This document shows, in pieces, positions 9,612 to 60,083 of a DNA stretch of 64,000 bases. Position numbers and translations under genes: made by a program. The notes below the pieces were generated by a model that was not told the DNA's origin, made no database searches, and was given only the letters and a program-made list of their open reading frames with translations. Position 1 is the first letter of the stretch. Each line of letters starts with the position of its first letter. The DNA lies in contig OX328123.1 in the NCBI GenBank assembly GCA_946811695.1, positions 40,703,764 through 40,767,763 on the forward strand, in the 5' to 3' direction. This DNA comes from Gonocerus acuteangulatus (Eukaryota; Arthropoda; Insecta; Hemiptera; Coreidae).

Positions 9612-10548
9612 CTGTGCGCGCTTTCCTGGCCTCAATAATGCTCCGATTTTGATGATATTTGGTACAAAAATCTTTTGTCTAATTTGAAAGGTCAAGTTCG
9701 TTAACCAGGAGAATCCGCCCACCGGAACATGGTTTTTGTGGAGCGAATGTCGCGCGAAAAAAATCGTTCCGCTTACTTCATATGCTTGCAAGTACTCGTT
9801 TAATAGGCTTCTTGGCCTAGGAAAACGAATGAAACCATTTTTAAGGCGATAGCTTTAACCGTTTTCGAGAAAATTGGGAAAATAGTTGTTGAATACCGGT
9901 TTTGTTTTGGGTACTTAAAATCATGGGATTCAGTTGAAACATTTTTTGCATGTTTGAATTTCATCAAAACTACTGTTGAAATTGTGGTTACGTTTGTAGT
10001 TAAGGAAGGGTTAGAATAAAATATTTTATTAACAGACATGAAAAGTTTTAGTAACTTTGTATATTTTCCTTAATATCTCTAAAACGGTTGAGAATCTTGG
10101 GAAGCGGAAGTTTACCATTCGAAAGCTAACTAAATTTCCTACAAAAAATATTCTAAAGAAATTTTTGATTAGGCATTGTCAATCAGAGAAATAAGTGCTT
10201 AAAACTTCAAATGTGTTTGTTTTGTTCTTTTGACCGGGATTTCGTAGTTGTTTAGCTCACATTTTAATGGGTTGTTTTTGTTTTTTTAATTGCATTTATT
10301 TATAGAATTAGTATTACTGTAGAAGAAATCAAGAAAATTAGAAACATTTCGATATTTGAAATAACCAACCAGTGGTGGGTGGGTGGGTTCCAGGTATAAG
10401 GGTAGCTGCCCCTTGGTAACGGGCCCTTTGTTTACGGGGGAAAGGTTGAACCAAGATAATAACTGTTTCTATTTCAATCTTCCCAAATGACACTAGGGAT
10501 AAGAAATGAACCGCGCTAAGATGACGCAGTTCCTGCGAGTCGGACTTT
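9419..10548 (-). mobile_element. Dispersed repeat family A, near-complete copy
   Basis: Read on the minus strand it starts at the cap AGTCCGACTCGCAGGAACTG, then the subterminal CTTAGCGCGGTTC. It passes the blocks listed for the copy at 3.47 kb and an (AT)n tract (9,558-9,609). It ends in the hairpin CCTCCCTATGAAGGGAG and GAGGAACCGCGCTAAAA. The subterminal TTAGCGCGGTTC and terminal GAACCGCGCTAA are inverted. There is no transposase frame. The 123-codon minus-strand frame at 9,420-9,791 is repeat sequence containing a YI tract from the microsatellite. Confidence 0.8.
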
Positions 10549-10647
10549 TATATTTTTAAAAATTGGGTAGACCACCTTTTAGGGTTCCAGATTCCTCACT
10601 CCCGTTACTTGCGAGGCATAAAAAAAAGGCTTAAAACTCACCATTTT

Positions 10648-10692
10648 GCTTCTAATTTTCTAAAAATTAGAAGCAAAATAATGGAGTGCTAT
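10648..10692. other. Short perfect hairpin
   Basis: ATTTTGCTTCTAATTTT and AAAATTAGAAGCAAAAT flank a 4-base spacer, just upstream of a C10 run. No element assigned. Confidence 0.6.
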
Positions 10693-10699
10693 TCCTACA

Positions 10700-11450
10700 C
10701 CCCCCCCCCCCTCCTGCAGGAGCTACCGAAAGCGCTCAGTTTTGAAAATAAACTTTTGTGAAGGAACTGGACGTTTTTCATTTACCTAAAAATTGATTTA
10801 AAGATTTAATTATACTTTATTTGATAATGCTGATGATTGATCATTTTATGTTGACAACTCTGTACCTACAAGGAGTTTATCAATGATTTTCGAAATACCT
10901 GTATCACGTGTTGTCTTGTCTTGAGAGTATTAAGTCCCAATTAATATTATGATTATTTTACATATCTACTCATATTAGATGGGGGGTTAAATTTAAACTT
11001 TGGCTATTGTTTTCGTCCTGAAGAACTTAAAAAGAGTTGATTCTAAGATTTTTACCTTCTATCTATTTTAAATTTTATTATTTATTGATTTTGTTCTGTG
11101 AATCTGGGAACACAGTGATAGATTGGATACAGAAACTTAGGTAGGAACACATTATTTAATAACACAATGAACCCTCTTGACTTACTTTCTAAATCTGCCA
11201 CAAATTTTGACTCCAACCAATGGAAGCTCTGCTACCTGTATACCTCACATACAATGTTGATCAAAATGAACTTAAAACAATAATTGCTTCTCTTTTATTG
11301 TTAAAATTGAGTAATTTAGTAATTATTCCATTAAATAACGATTTTTTTTTTAACTATTCAAACATTAAAATCTTTGATTTTACATAAAAATCTTAATTTA
11401 CTCATTTATGTTATCATACTGCACTAGTATTTCTAAAGTGACACAACTTA
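10700..11450. other. Unassigned AT-rich stretch
   Basis: A homopolymer C run near 10,701, then AT-rich DNA without coding potential. The downstream piggyBac remnant may extend into its right end, but I cannot see supporting motifs. Confidence 0.4.
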
Positions 11451-11499
11451 CATTTGCTGTCCAGAGCAAGCATTCCGTCACTTCCTTTCAATAAAAAAC

Positions 11500-11706
11500 A
11501 ATCTTTGTTAAGAAAATTCCCAAGGAGTCAAGAAGCAACAATGGAAAAACCACCTCCGAAGAAAAAGAATGGGCGATGTCATATTTGTGGACGACAATAA
11601 AATAAACATCAAAATAACGTGTAATACATGTAAAAAACATGTAAAGCTTGAACCAATGTGCATTAAATGCAGTGAAAGGGGGCAGGACACTGATTTGTCT
11701 GAATAG
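11500..11706 (+). pseudogene. piggyBac-like transposase C-terminal zinc-finger remnant
   Basis: After PPPKKKNGRCHICG (frame beginning at the ATG near 11,539) a frameshift leads to KINIKITCNTCKKHVKLEPM and CIKC, followed by a stop near 11,704. The ordered Cys pairs CHIC, CNTC, CIKC with an intervening H match the cysteine-rich DNA-binding tail that ends piggyBac-family transposases. The catalytic DDD domain is absent, so it is a dead fragment. Confidence 0.6.
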
Positions 11707-11709
11707 ATC

Positions 11710-12390
11710 GTAAGAATTAAATTCTTAGCATTTAATTACAATGTATATTTATACTTTTATTTAAATATCTTTTAATGTTGACAATTTTTTTAAGTGTGTT
11801 CCAGACATTAATGTTGAATGTGAACGTTTATACACATTGCAATTTTCAGTCTTATTGTAAATATTTTTCTAAAAATAATAGAAGTTGTATTCAATAAATC
11901 TGTTTTAAAACATAAAATGAGCTTATTTATATTATCATTTATATATCTGTCTGTATAATGACTTAACTATAATAAATAATATAATAGTAAGGAAAAATAT
12001 AAATAAATAGACGTTTAAACGCAATAACACAAAAGTAAACACGATGGTGCACTAAGTGCGCCATGCCTGAGTTCCAACAGTGGGCGCGACTGCTGGAAGG
12101 TTAAGAATGAAGGATATCTACGATAGAGCTTAAAAATACCAGAAGCAAAAGAGTGGAAATAAAGGAGTTATTATAATCACGTGGCCTAAACAATTGCACT
12201 GAATGCACTTAACGGTTCATTTTTGACTTTAACTCCCTACTCTAGTTATGCATTAGGTGCCGAAGATCTATCGTATAAATACATTTATCTTATGCTAGCT
12301 GTTACCAGGTGTGCCATGCTACACCTACTTTCGGCATCAAGCAAAAACAAATTAGAAACTAAATAAATGATATTAAAATCTAATGTCACA
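11710..12390. other. Unassigned AT-rich stretch
   Basis: No gene. A small inverted motif GGTGCACT/AAGTGCGCC lies near 12,045-12,062, and a weakly complementary segment ('gtgtgccatgctacacct') at about 12,309. This may mark the ends of a ~280-bp MITE, but I cannot confirm it. Confidence 0.35.
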
Positions 12391-12394
12391 AATC

Positions 12395-12695
12395 TGTAAA
12401 ATGTTCGAGTTGACAGTTTCGAACCCAAGACCCCGAACTGTGAGTCCTAGACAATTTTGACCTATGCTATGACACTCCTCGGATCAAGACCTACCTGTGT
12501 TTCAAGTTTAGTCAAAATCGGGCAAATTGTGTGGTTTTGTATAAGGAACAAGCAGACAGATAAACAGCTGAATTATTTTGACCTAGCCTATGACACTCCC
12601 CGTACACCTACCTGTGTGCCAAGTTTGGTCAAAATATTACCAGTCGTTATCAGCAGTTATTGGTGTGGATTTATAAAAGAAATAGACAGACAGCT
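12395..12695 (-). mobile_element. Helitron-like 5' region fragment with internal tandem duplication
   Basis: On the minus strand it carries 'gaccaaacttggcacacagg' and 'tgttccttatacaaaacca', matching the Helitron-like left end at 61,149-61,370 ('tgttccttatacaaatccac', 'ttgaccaaacttcgcacat', 'cgagttcgaaactgtca'). The segment with 'gaggagtgtcatag' occurs twice (about 12,455-12,560 and 12,575-12,690). Plus-strand frame 12,457-12,747 is not a gene. Confidence 0.55.
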
Positions 12696-12899
12696 AGCTG
12701 ATTTTTACATATATACATATATTCGTTTTGTATGTGTACGTACATAAAACAATGAGTTAATGGTGGAAAGCATTAGATATTAGAAAAGACATTTATATAT
12801 GAATATACAATTATTAAAAACAGAACATGAAAAACACTGTGGTTAATCACATACAAAAAATAAATAAAACTGAAAAATCCTTATTTTCAATCAATCAAT

Positions 12900-50899
<38,000 letters not shown>

Positions 50900-52420
50900 T
50901 TTGACTGGAATGCAAATGTTTTTTCTCCTATTTTCTTTCTATTTAATGAGAAGTTTGAGTCTCCAGATGAATTGTCCCACAAATATTGTTTAACCACATC
51001 GTATTAGGTAAAATTAGGTAGAGGGAAGCTCACAAATTGTATGCTTCTTATTAAGAAAGAATGAAAAAAACAGTCACTGAGGATAAGTTTGCCTGAAACT
51101 CAATCTTTTCTAAAAGAAGAAATATCAGATTAAAAGTCTTTCAAATTAAAATTGAAGACAGACGTGATTATAATGATTGAAATAAGGGGAGCACTGTAAC
51201 TACTGCCTGACAGAACAAAACTCAGATCAAAATACAATAACTTTTCATTTTTATATACTTCTTATCTTTCAAAGACACAACATTATGGCATCATTGATAT
51301 TGGCATTTTTCTTTTCAAAGAACAAATTTATTTGGATCCTGGTCGAGACAAACTTCAGATTCAAAACATTTTGCACTATTATATATCAAATATCAATAAC
51401 AAAAAATTTGTGTTTCTTATCTAATGAACAGAAACAATGCCAAATTCGTCTAAACTTTTACAATAATACATATAAATATGTTTTAAGAAAAAAACTACAA
51501 TCACATCTATGAAAGTTAGCCATCCAAGTAGGTCATTGAAAAGTTGACGAAACAAAGAAGTTATCATGGAATACAGACTTTAGAAAAGCTTAGAGGATTT
51601 TGAAAGATAACATGTTTCTTTTTCAGGAAATCACGTCTTGTTTTTTTTTTTTTTAAAGTTCTTAGATTACTGTCCATTTTTGGAGGCATATAGATGACAC
51701 AGGGCATCAATCTCTACAAAATTCAATACTCATTCAATATTTATCCTTAGTTTTGTTGCTGCCAAAAGAGACCTGTCACATCTTGTAAAAAAAGATAATT
51801 CATAAAAATAAAATAAAATAAAATCTTAATTCACACCAAACAATTTGGAAAATGGATTTGATTTATTGAAATATACTTTCAGCCCTTTAGAATGCAAACA
51901 AATCTTATTTCCTGAACTTCAATAAAATAAATAAATAAACCAAATACAGATCATGTATTTAAGCTACTCCTAATTAAAAAGAAGTTAATTATCAGTATTT
52001 CTCTTTAAATTATCAAAGATTTTTCCTATTATTCCCACTAAAGCAGCCTTATTTCCAAATATATAGCTTAGTGAACATATCTGCAGTATGTCTGTAGCAA
52101 TGCCCTGGTGGATAGATGAATTCTTAGAGATAGTTCAGATATTGTTTACAAAATTTATATAATTGCTCCTTATTGAAAGCTCTTATAAGGGTCATTGTTT
52201 AAAATAAATGGTGTATATACTTGATTACAATATGTATTTATTTAATTTACAGAAAATTAGAGTTGGGAGATTTAAAAACCATTATGTATTATTAAAAGAC
52301 TTTATTGAGGCTAGCAAAGAAATAATAGGAGAATTTCTTTGGTAGTTATATTCATGGACAAACTGATTTTTAAATATCTATTAATTATTACTTCTTTAAG
52401 AAGAACTTTCTACATTTAGA
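50900..52420. other. Upstream region of the transporter gene
   Basis: AT-rich sequence that should contain the promoter and 5' UTR of the minus-strand gene. No core promoter element stands out with confidence. Frame 51,285-51,512 is low-complexity. Confidence 0.4.
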
Positions 52421-52426
52421 AACAAG

Positions 52427-52990
52427 GCCGACTCACAGGAACTGGATCATCTTAGGAGGTTAGTGCCATTAGTAAAGTAATAGAAGAGATTATGGGTAGG
52501 TTCTGATCTTTTGTGAAAAGTATAAAATAAAATCTCAAAGAGAAAGAAGATAAATCTTCCTGACAGTATCCTAAGTGAAAATGAATCCCCCTCCCCACCT
52601 TCTCAACGTTCACAAAGGAAAACACTACAAACCTTTCTCATTTGTCCCTACCTGGTTTTACTAAAATACTCATTTTACTGTTAAATTCGTTCTTTTCTTA
52701 TGCATGAATTTTGGTCCAAAAATCATGTTCCGGTGGATGGATTCTGCTGGTTAACGAACTTGGCCTTTTAAATTAGAGAAAGTATATTTGTCCCAAATTT
52801 CATTAAAATAAGACCATGTTTGAGCTGACGAGAAAGCAAAATTTTTACCACCGTTTTGTGATCTATGGGTTCTGAAACATGAAATTTTCCAGTCAGCACT
52901 TCCAAAATGCGTCATGAAGTCTACCTCATAAGCGGGGTTCATCTGAAGTCTACCTCATAAGCGGGGTTCATCCCTATGGAGGATGGGAAT
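52427..52990 (+). mobile_element. Dispersed repeat family A, internally deleted
   Basis: Cap 'ggccgactcacaggaactgg' and 'atcatcttagg', then directly the late blocks 'catgttccggtggatggatt', 'ctggttaacgaacttg', 'gtgatctatgggttctgaaa' and 'cagcacttccaaaatgcgtc'. The end 'aagcggggttcatc' is partly duplicated (52,930 and 52,960). The microsatellite is missing. Confidence 0.65.
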
Positions 52991-53073
52991 TAAAAAATGG
53001 CCTAAGGAGTTGTATATCTTAGTAAAAAGAAGAGTTAAAACTCTGTGTTATGACAAATCAATAATTAAAAAGT

Positions 53074-54385
<1,312 letters not shown>

Positions 54386-54389
54386 TGCT

Positions 54390-55120
54390 TATTTACTTTA
54401 GGTCTTTAAAAATGAAAGAATATTGAACTGAATTAAGCAAAAATATATTGAATGCCCTTGATTATTGGCTATTTAGTGACCATTTGTAAAAAAAAAACAA
54501 GTGCATACTTTTTTAGTTTATTAGTTTGTACAGTTCATTTTAAAGTAATTTTCTGATTTAGGTTTGATATGTTCTGTCTGAACACCTTTATTACGAATTA
54601 TTGACATTTCGTTGTACTGACCTTTGTGAATTTTGAAGTTTATTCTTAATTAAGATTCATAAATTTTGGAGTTTAATAAATGGCGGAAGTTATATTTTTT
54701 GGATATTTAAAAAAATATAAACATCTTTGTTTTCCCTTAAGTACGTTTTCTTCAGAACTTCCCTTGAAATTCCATCGTAACAGTATTATCTCATCATAAT
54801 AAAATTGTATAGTTATCAATTATAAATATACTTGACTGCAGTTATATTGAATGTAACCTACATTCCCAACAGTTATCACTTTTTTAGGTCAACAATATAC
54901 TACGTCATGATGAAAACATAATTAGCGTGAACTTGAGTATTATTGACTTTCCTCATATAAAGCAATAAATGTTAACTGTTCACATCAAATGAATGCATTA
55001 TAAATGGATTAAAGTTGTGTTTATTTTTAATTCCAGTTTCGATTTATTATCCAAGAGAAGACAATGTAATAGAATAACAATTTTACTAGAGACAAGAGAT
55101 GAGTGTGTTATGTAAGTAGG
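54390..55120. other. Unassigned AT-rich stretch
   Basis: No gene or repeat family recognised. Confidence 0.4.
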
Positions 55121-55126
55121 ATTTAA

Positions 55127-55522
55127 CCCTCCAATGCCCAAGGTCCCCTACAGGGCACCACTTTTTCACATTAGTTTAAAAGTTTTCCAAGAGGTCGGGG
55201 TTTAAGATTTGTACTTCTATGGTTGAATAACGGATTGATTTACAATACTGAAAATTCAAAGCATTCCAGTGTAACAGATAACAACGATAATTGGATTTGA
55301 AGTTACTGCAACAATCAAAATAACAACCGGTTAGAATCTTCATTGCATTTTCCATTGTTATGGCTAAAAAATGGTAAATTTTTATACTTCTTTCTGTATA
55401 AATCATTTACTGAACATTTTTTTTATCAAATAAAATAAAGTTTGAGAGAATTTGATTAAATCCCTGTTCATAAGTATTCTTTGAATTCAGTGGTCCCCCT
55501 TAGGGGACCTTGGGCACTGGGG
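55127..55522. mobile_element. piggyBac-type MITE
   Basis: Inverted ends of ~35 bp: CCCTCCAATGCCCAAGGTCC and, on the complement of the right end, CCCCAGTGCCCAAGGTCCCC, both reaching ACCACT internally. The left end abuts TTAA (55,123-55,126), the piggyBac target; the right flank TTAA is not preserved. About 395 bp, no transposase. Confidence 0.6.
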
Positions 55523-55799
55523 CTTCATCAATTCTGATTTGTTTATTGGTGGCAATAAAATATCTACCTTCAAATATTTGAAATAATTGACTTTATTTCA
55601 CAAAATAAAATGAGATAACGTCAGTTTCTCAAAATAATTATAATTATTACAAGTTTTAAATTATATAAGTAAATAAATAAAAAATAAAACTGATATAAAT
55701 AAAGAAGGAATAAAAAACGCTGATAATAAAGAAAGAACGGTCAGTAAAAAAAAACGATGTCTAATAAATCTAGAAAGTAAAGGCACGAAAAATCTTATA

Positions 55800-57330
55800 A
55801 ATGCAGAATTGAATGGCTTGAAGAGGAATGTAAATTTTCAAATAGAGCTGGGAATGAAGGTTATACACACAGATTATTCAGAAATTGCACTAACTTATCT
55901 TCAATTGAATATGTTTGAAAGGATGTTTGGAGAAGAAAGTATAAATATTATTGTTGAAAACTCCTACTCATACTCAATTTCCAGAAATCATGAATTCAAT
56001 GTTACTTCAGGCAAAAAAAAGTATTCATTTATTAAATGTACTACTTTAGACAGGCTACATGACGGCCAAAAATATAAGAATGTCCTGGGAACATTTTGAA
56101 TCCGACAGATTGGTATATAATAACACTTTGGTGTATAAGGTAAGTATAAGTTTCAACGGGTTTTTCAAAACTCAAAAATAGCTGTAAGCAGCATCTCGCC
56201 ATGGCGAAGAATGATGAATAAATATCACATAAACGTGAAATGGGATATGTTTAATATGCAGAATTGGGCAGTGATATTTAAAAACATTAGGGCAGCAGCT
56301 TTAAGTCATTTTAAGGACAGCAATATTATGGCAGCAAAGGAGTCAAGCACTACCGTAATTTACAAGCACCTAAACCACAACGTTAACCAGACTAATGGAT
56401 ATTTTCATGATAAGTATTCAACATTTAAAATAATGTGGTTGATAAAGTTAAGGGGAGAATTGTTGAAGCTTAGTCACCACCGCTACTCTACTCCAACTAG
56501 CTATTTTTTTTTCTTATTTTTTTTACGGAGCATCAACAATTCTTGGCTATTAATAGAAGTGTTTAATTGCTTGGAAAATTAACCAATAAGAGAATTAAAA
56601 TTATGAGATGTGACAATGGTAAGGAATATTTAAATAGTATGATTTATGCTTTTACAAAGAATAAGAGTACCTAAATTAATCCATGCCCTCATATATTCAC
56701 AAATTAAAGGGAACTGCTGACCAATTTTTTAGAACAATTATGAATATATGTCATTGTTTACTGGCAGAATTTATTGTTGTAAAAAAGTTTTGGCCAAAAA
56801 TTGTTTGTGGAGCAACTTATTTGAAAAATCGCACTTTAGCTAAAACCATTGAGAATAAAACATCCTATAAAATATATTTGGAAAGAAACCAGATGTTTCT
56901 AAGTTACGTTTATATGGTAGTAAAGTTGTTCTTAAGAAACCAGAACAAATAACGACTTAAATGGGGTAAGAAGGTGAATATTTGCATTTTAATCCGTTAT
57001 AGTGAAGCTTGGGAGTACTTTTGAATAATAAAATCATAGTCACTATGCATGTTGATGATGATTAGTTAATAGTTAGGTTAGTGGGAACTGATGAAAAATT
57101 TTAATGAAGAAAGGGAACCGGACTTGATTTATTTTTAGATGAAAGCCTTGGATAAATACAAATGTATAGTTTTAAACAAAATAATACTTGGGATTTAGTT
57201 GAAAATAAGAAAGTTGTAAATGCAAAATGTTGACCAGTTGGACATAGAGACTGCATTCTTAAATGGTAAAATCAATTCGGAAGTGTATATTTGAGGACAT
57301 TGGTATCAAAGTTGGACAACTCCATTTTTT
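55800..57330 (+). pseudogene. Ty1/copia retrotransposon remnant (integrase and RT pieces)
   Basis: The recognisable part begins near 56,590 (DNGKEYLNS-like, read with shifts). Frame 56,683-56,952 then has FFRTIMNICHCLLAEFIV, TYLKNRTLAKTIENK and the following integrase C-terminal pattern. Later, at 57,000-57,070, comes IVTMHVDDD (the RT catalytic box), and at 57,230-57,290 DIETAFLNGKINSEVYI, an RT motif normally located before that box. The order is therefore rearranged. Frames 55,809-56,099 and 56,211-56,582 precede it and could be gag-side sequence, but I do not recognise them. No LTRs found. Confidence 0.6.
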
Positions 57331-58625
57331 TTCAATTGAAAAAAATGGAGTTGTCTAACATTTGAGTCAAATGAATATATTGGAGACATGCTCAAAAACT
57401 CATTGTGTAAAGAAACATTTGAGAAATTCAGAAATATGTTAAATTTGATATTTTATATTTCACATATTGTTCATACTTCCTGCCTTAGGGAGGAACATTT
57501 TTGTCGGTTATACAATTTATAATGTGAAGTGATGTACATCTTGCTGTTTGTGTATGTAATAAATTAATATGAACTTGACATGCTTTTATGAATCTCCCAC
57601 ACTTTTACTACTTTTAAATAATTTCTTATCTCAACAATTTTAATTATAAAAAGGGTCAAAAGGCACATTTAATTTTAAAAAATATGGTAGTAATACCCAT
57701 TATGAATAACTCCTACAAGGAATCAATTACATTCTCTTCTAGATTTGTACCAAAAATATTTACTTTATTATCATAAATTATTCCTCCAAGCCCTCAATCT
57801 TAGAACCTTTAAAAAAATATGTTCCATTAAGGAGAAGGCAGCAACCATGGAGTTTTATATCATTTTTATTGTTTCATAACGTTTTGTCCATCGCAAGCCT
57901 AACTTAATTTCACTTTTAATATTTAAATTTATATCATTTTAATTTGCTGTCATGGAATTGTCTTTAAACCATTTCCTTCTTATTAAAATGAATTCTTTCA
58001 TTTATCCCCCCCCCAGGTGAATTGAATTTTCCATGCAATTTTCTACTAATCTAAATATGCCAAGCCTCTTTATTATTGACATATTTACACCCAGCAGTTT
58101 TATTACATTTTTATATCTGCTTTCTTTTGTCTGAGATATTTATATCCTCTGACTACTCCATTATTTAAATACGCTTGCAATTTGAGCACAATATTGTTGC
58201 AAAATCAAAAAAAAAAAAAAAAAAAAAAAAGGCCACGAGGACCCTTAATTCATTGTTGTCTATAGCTGCAACAAAAATATCTAAATTTGTTTTTCTTAGA
58301 TACCCCTATTTCCTATGACAAAAGGGCTATCCTTAAAGAAGAGCTCATAAACCTTAGGAATTGAAAGAGAAGCTTTAATATAACGGAAAATGTCAACAAC
58401 AAAATGTGAAAGTTTATTTGGAACAAAAAGTTTTTAATACTTTCCTTTGGCTCAATTAACATAAATCCTGCATCAATTACTTTTTCAATCATAGAAAGAA
58501 AAACCTTAGTTACAGATTATTACATGAAAAGGTATAGAATATAACATATTAATATTATAAGTAAAGATGGAATGGTTGGGATTCGGCTAAATAAACCTCA
58601 ATATGATTTTGTTTTAAAAAATCTA

Positions 58626-58680
58626 TATTTCGGATGTTTTGGCTACTGATTGGTAGCCTTCGTCAGCTAAAATGACAAAA
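58626..58680 (-). ncRNA. Hammerhead-like motif, decayed core
   Basis: Minus strand: CTGACGA (valid CUGANGA), stem II GGCTAC/GTAGCC perfect around CAATCA, but the next box is AAAAC instead of GAAAC, and the cleavage triplet reads ATC. Probably weak or inactive. Confidence 0.5.
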
Positions 58681-59164
58681 AAAGAAATTAATACAGAAAC
58701 CAAAAAAAGTTTATAATTGTGATAGGTAACAGAACTAAAAATACAATTAAGATATAAAAGAACATATCGTCTTAAATTCTTAGAATGAGTAGAATGAAAA
58801 AGTAAATAGGTACAATAATTGATTTTAATAGTAATTAGTAACATTAATTGATTTTACAAAGAAATATGAAACTACATACCAATGACAAATATAGTAGCTA
58901 ATAGTAACATTAATTAATTTTACAAAGAAATAAGATACTAACCTAGCTACTATATTTGTCATTGGTATGTAGTTTCATATTTCTTTGTAAAATCAATTAA
59001 TGTTACTAATTACTATTAAAATCAATTATTGTACCTATTTACTTTTTCATTCTAAGAATTTAAGACGATATGTTCTTTTATAAGTTAATTGTATTTTTAG
59101 TTCTGTTACCTATCACAATTATAAACTTTTTTTGGTTTCTGTATTAATTTCTTTTTTTGTAATT

Positions 59165-59215
59165 TTAGCTGACGAAGGCTACCAATCAGTAGACAAAACG
59201 TCCGAAATATAGATT
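59165..59215 (+). ncRNA. Hammerhead-like motif, decayed core (opposite arm)
   Basis: CTGACGA, stem II GGCTAC/GTAGAC (one mismatch), AAAACGTC. The G of GAAA is lost, as in the opposite arm, while GTC is kept. Confidence 0.5.
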
Positions 59216-59697
59216 TTTTAAAACAAAATCATATTGAGGCTTATTTAGCCGAATCCCAACCATTCCATCTTTGCTTATCACCTCGACGGCTAACTATCTA
59301 ATCATCATTATTAATATTATATTTAAAAAAAACAAAAACAATACAAATAAAGAATAGTTTCAGTTATACTAGATTAAAACTTATAACTAAGTAAGAATGA
59401 CCTTAATTAAATGCTTCATTTTGTTGCTGTTTTTTAATATATATTTATATATGGACCACACATTATTTTCTTTAAAAAATTATAAACACGTAGTTTGGTT
59501 AGGATTTTCTTTAAAGTGGTACTACAATTACATGATTCCAGTATACTTTTTAAAATAAGGTTTAATTTATTTTCCACCCCACATTCAGTGAAAATTTGAA
59601 AAAACAATTTTTTAACTGAGCTCTCAACTTATAAACTTACTTTCTCATAATTGTGAACAAGTGTCATATAATCATTCATTTTAATATATAATATAAA

Positions 59698-60052
59698 GTT
59701 TTATATCATTTTTATTGTTTCATAACGTTTTGTCCATCGCAAGCCTAACTTAATTTCACTTTTAATATTTAAGTTTATATCATTTTAATTTGCTGTTATG
59801 GAATTGTCTTTAAACCATTTCCTTCTTATTAAAATGAATTCTTTCATTTATCCCCCCCCCAGGTGAATTGAATTTTCCATGCAATTTTCTATTAATCTAA
59901 ATATGCCAAGCCTCTTTATTATTGACATATTTACACCCAGCAGTTTTATTATATTTTTATATCTGCTTTCTTTTGTCTGAGATATTTATATCCTCTGACT
60001 ACTCCATTATTTAAATACGCTTGCAATTTGAGCACAATATTGTTGCAAAATC

Positions 60053-60083
<31 letters not shown>

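Larger units (their letters stand above)
58559..59309. mobile_element. PLE-derived fold-back insertion with 11-bp TSD
   Basis: Bordered by ATTAATATTAT at 58,548-58,558 and 59,310-59,320; the unoccupied site is preserved in copy 2 of the duplication. Two inverted arms (58,565-58,897; 58,944-59,275) each contain 'ggttgggattcggctaaata' and a hammerhead-like motif. No protein is encoded. Confidence 0.85.
57851..59697 (+). repeat. Tandem duplication, copy 1
   Basis: Runs from 'agttttatatcatttttatt' to 'gtcatataatcattcatttt'. Relative to copy 2 it carries a 751-bp PLE-derived insertion (58,559-59,309). It lacks the SINE body, although a scar of the SINE tail ('ggccacgaggaccc', ~58,233) remains. 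Confidence 0.9.

Noticed and set aside
55809..56582. Two frames before the copia remnant as a host gene
   Set aside because: No recognisable domain, AT-biased composition, and close linkage to copia integrase and RT pieces make retroelement or neutral sequence likelier.
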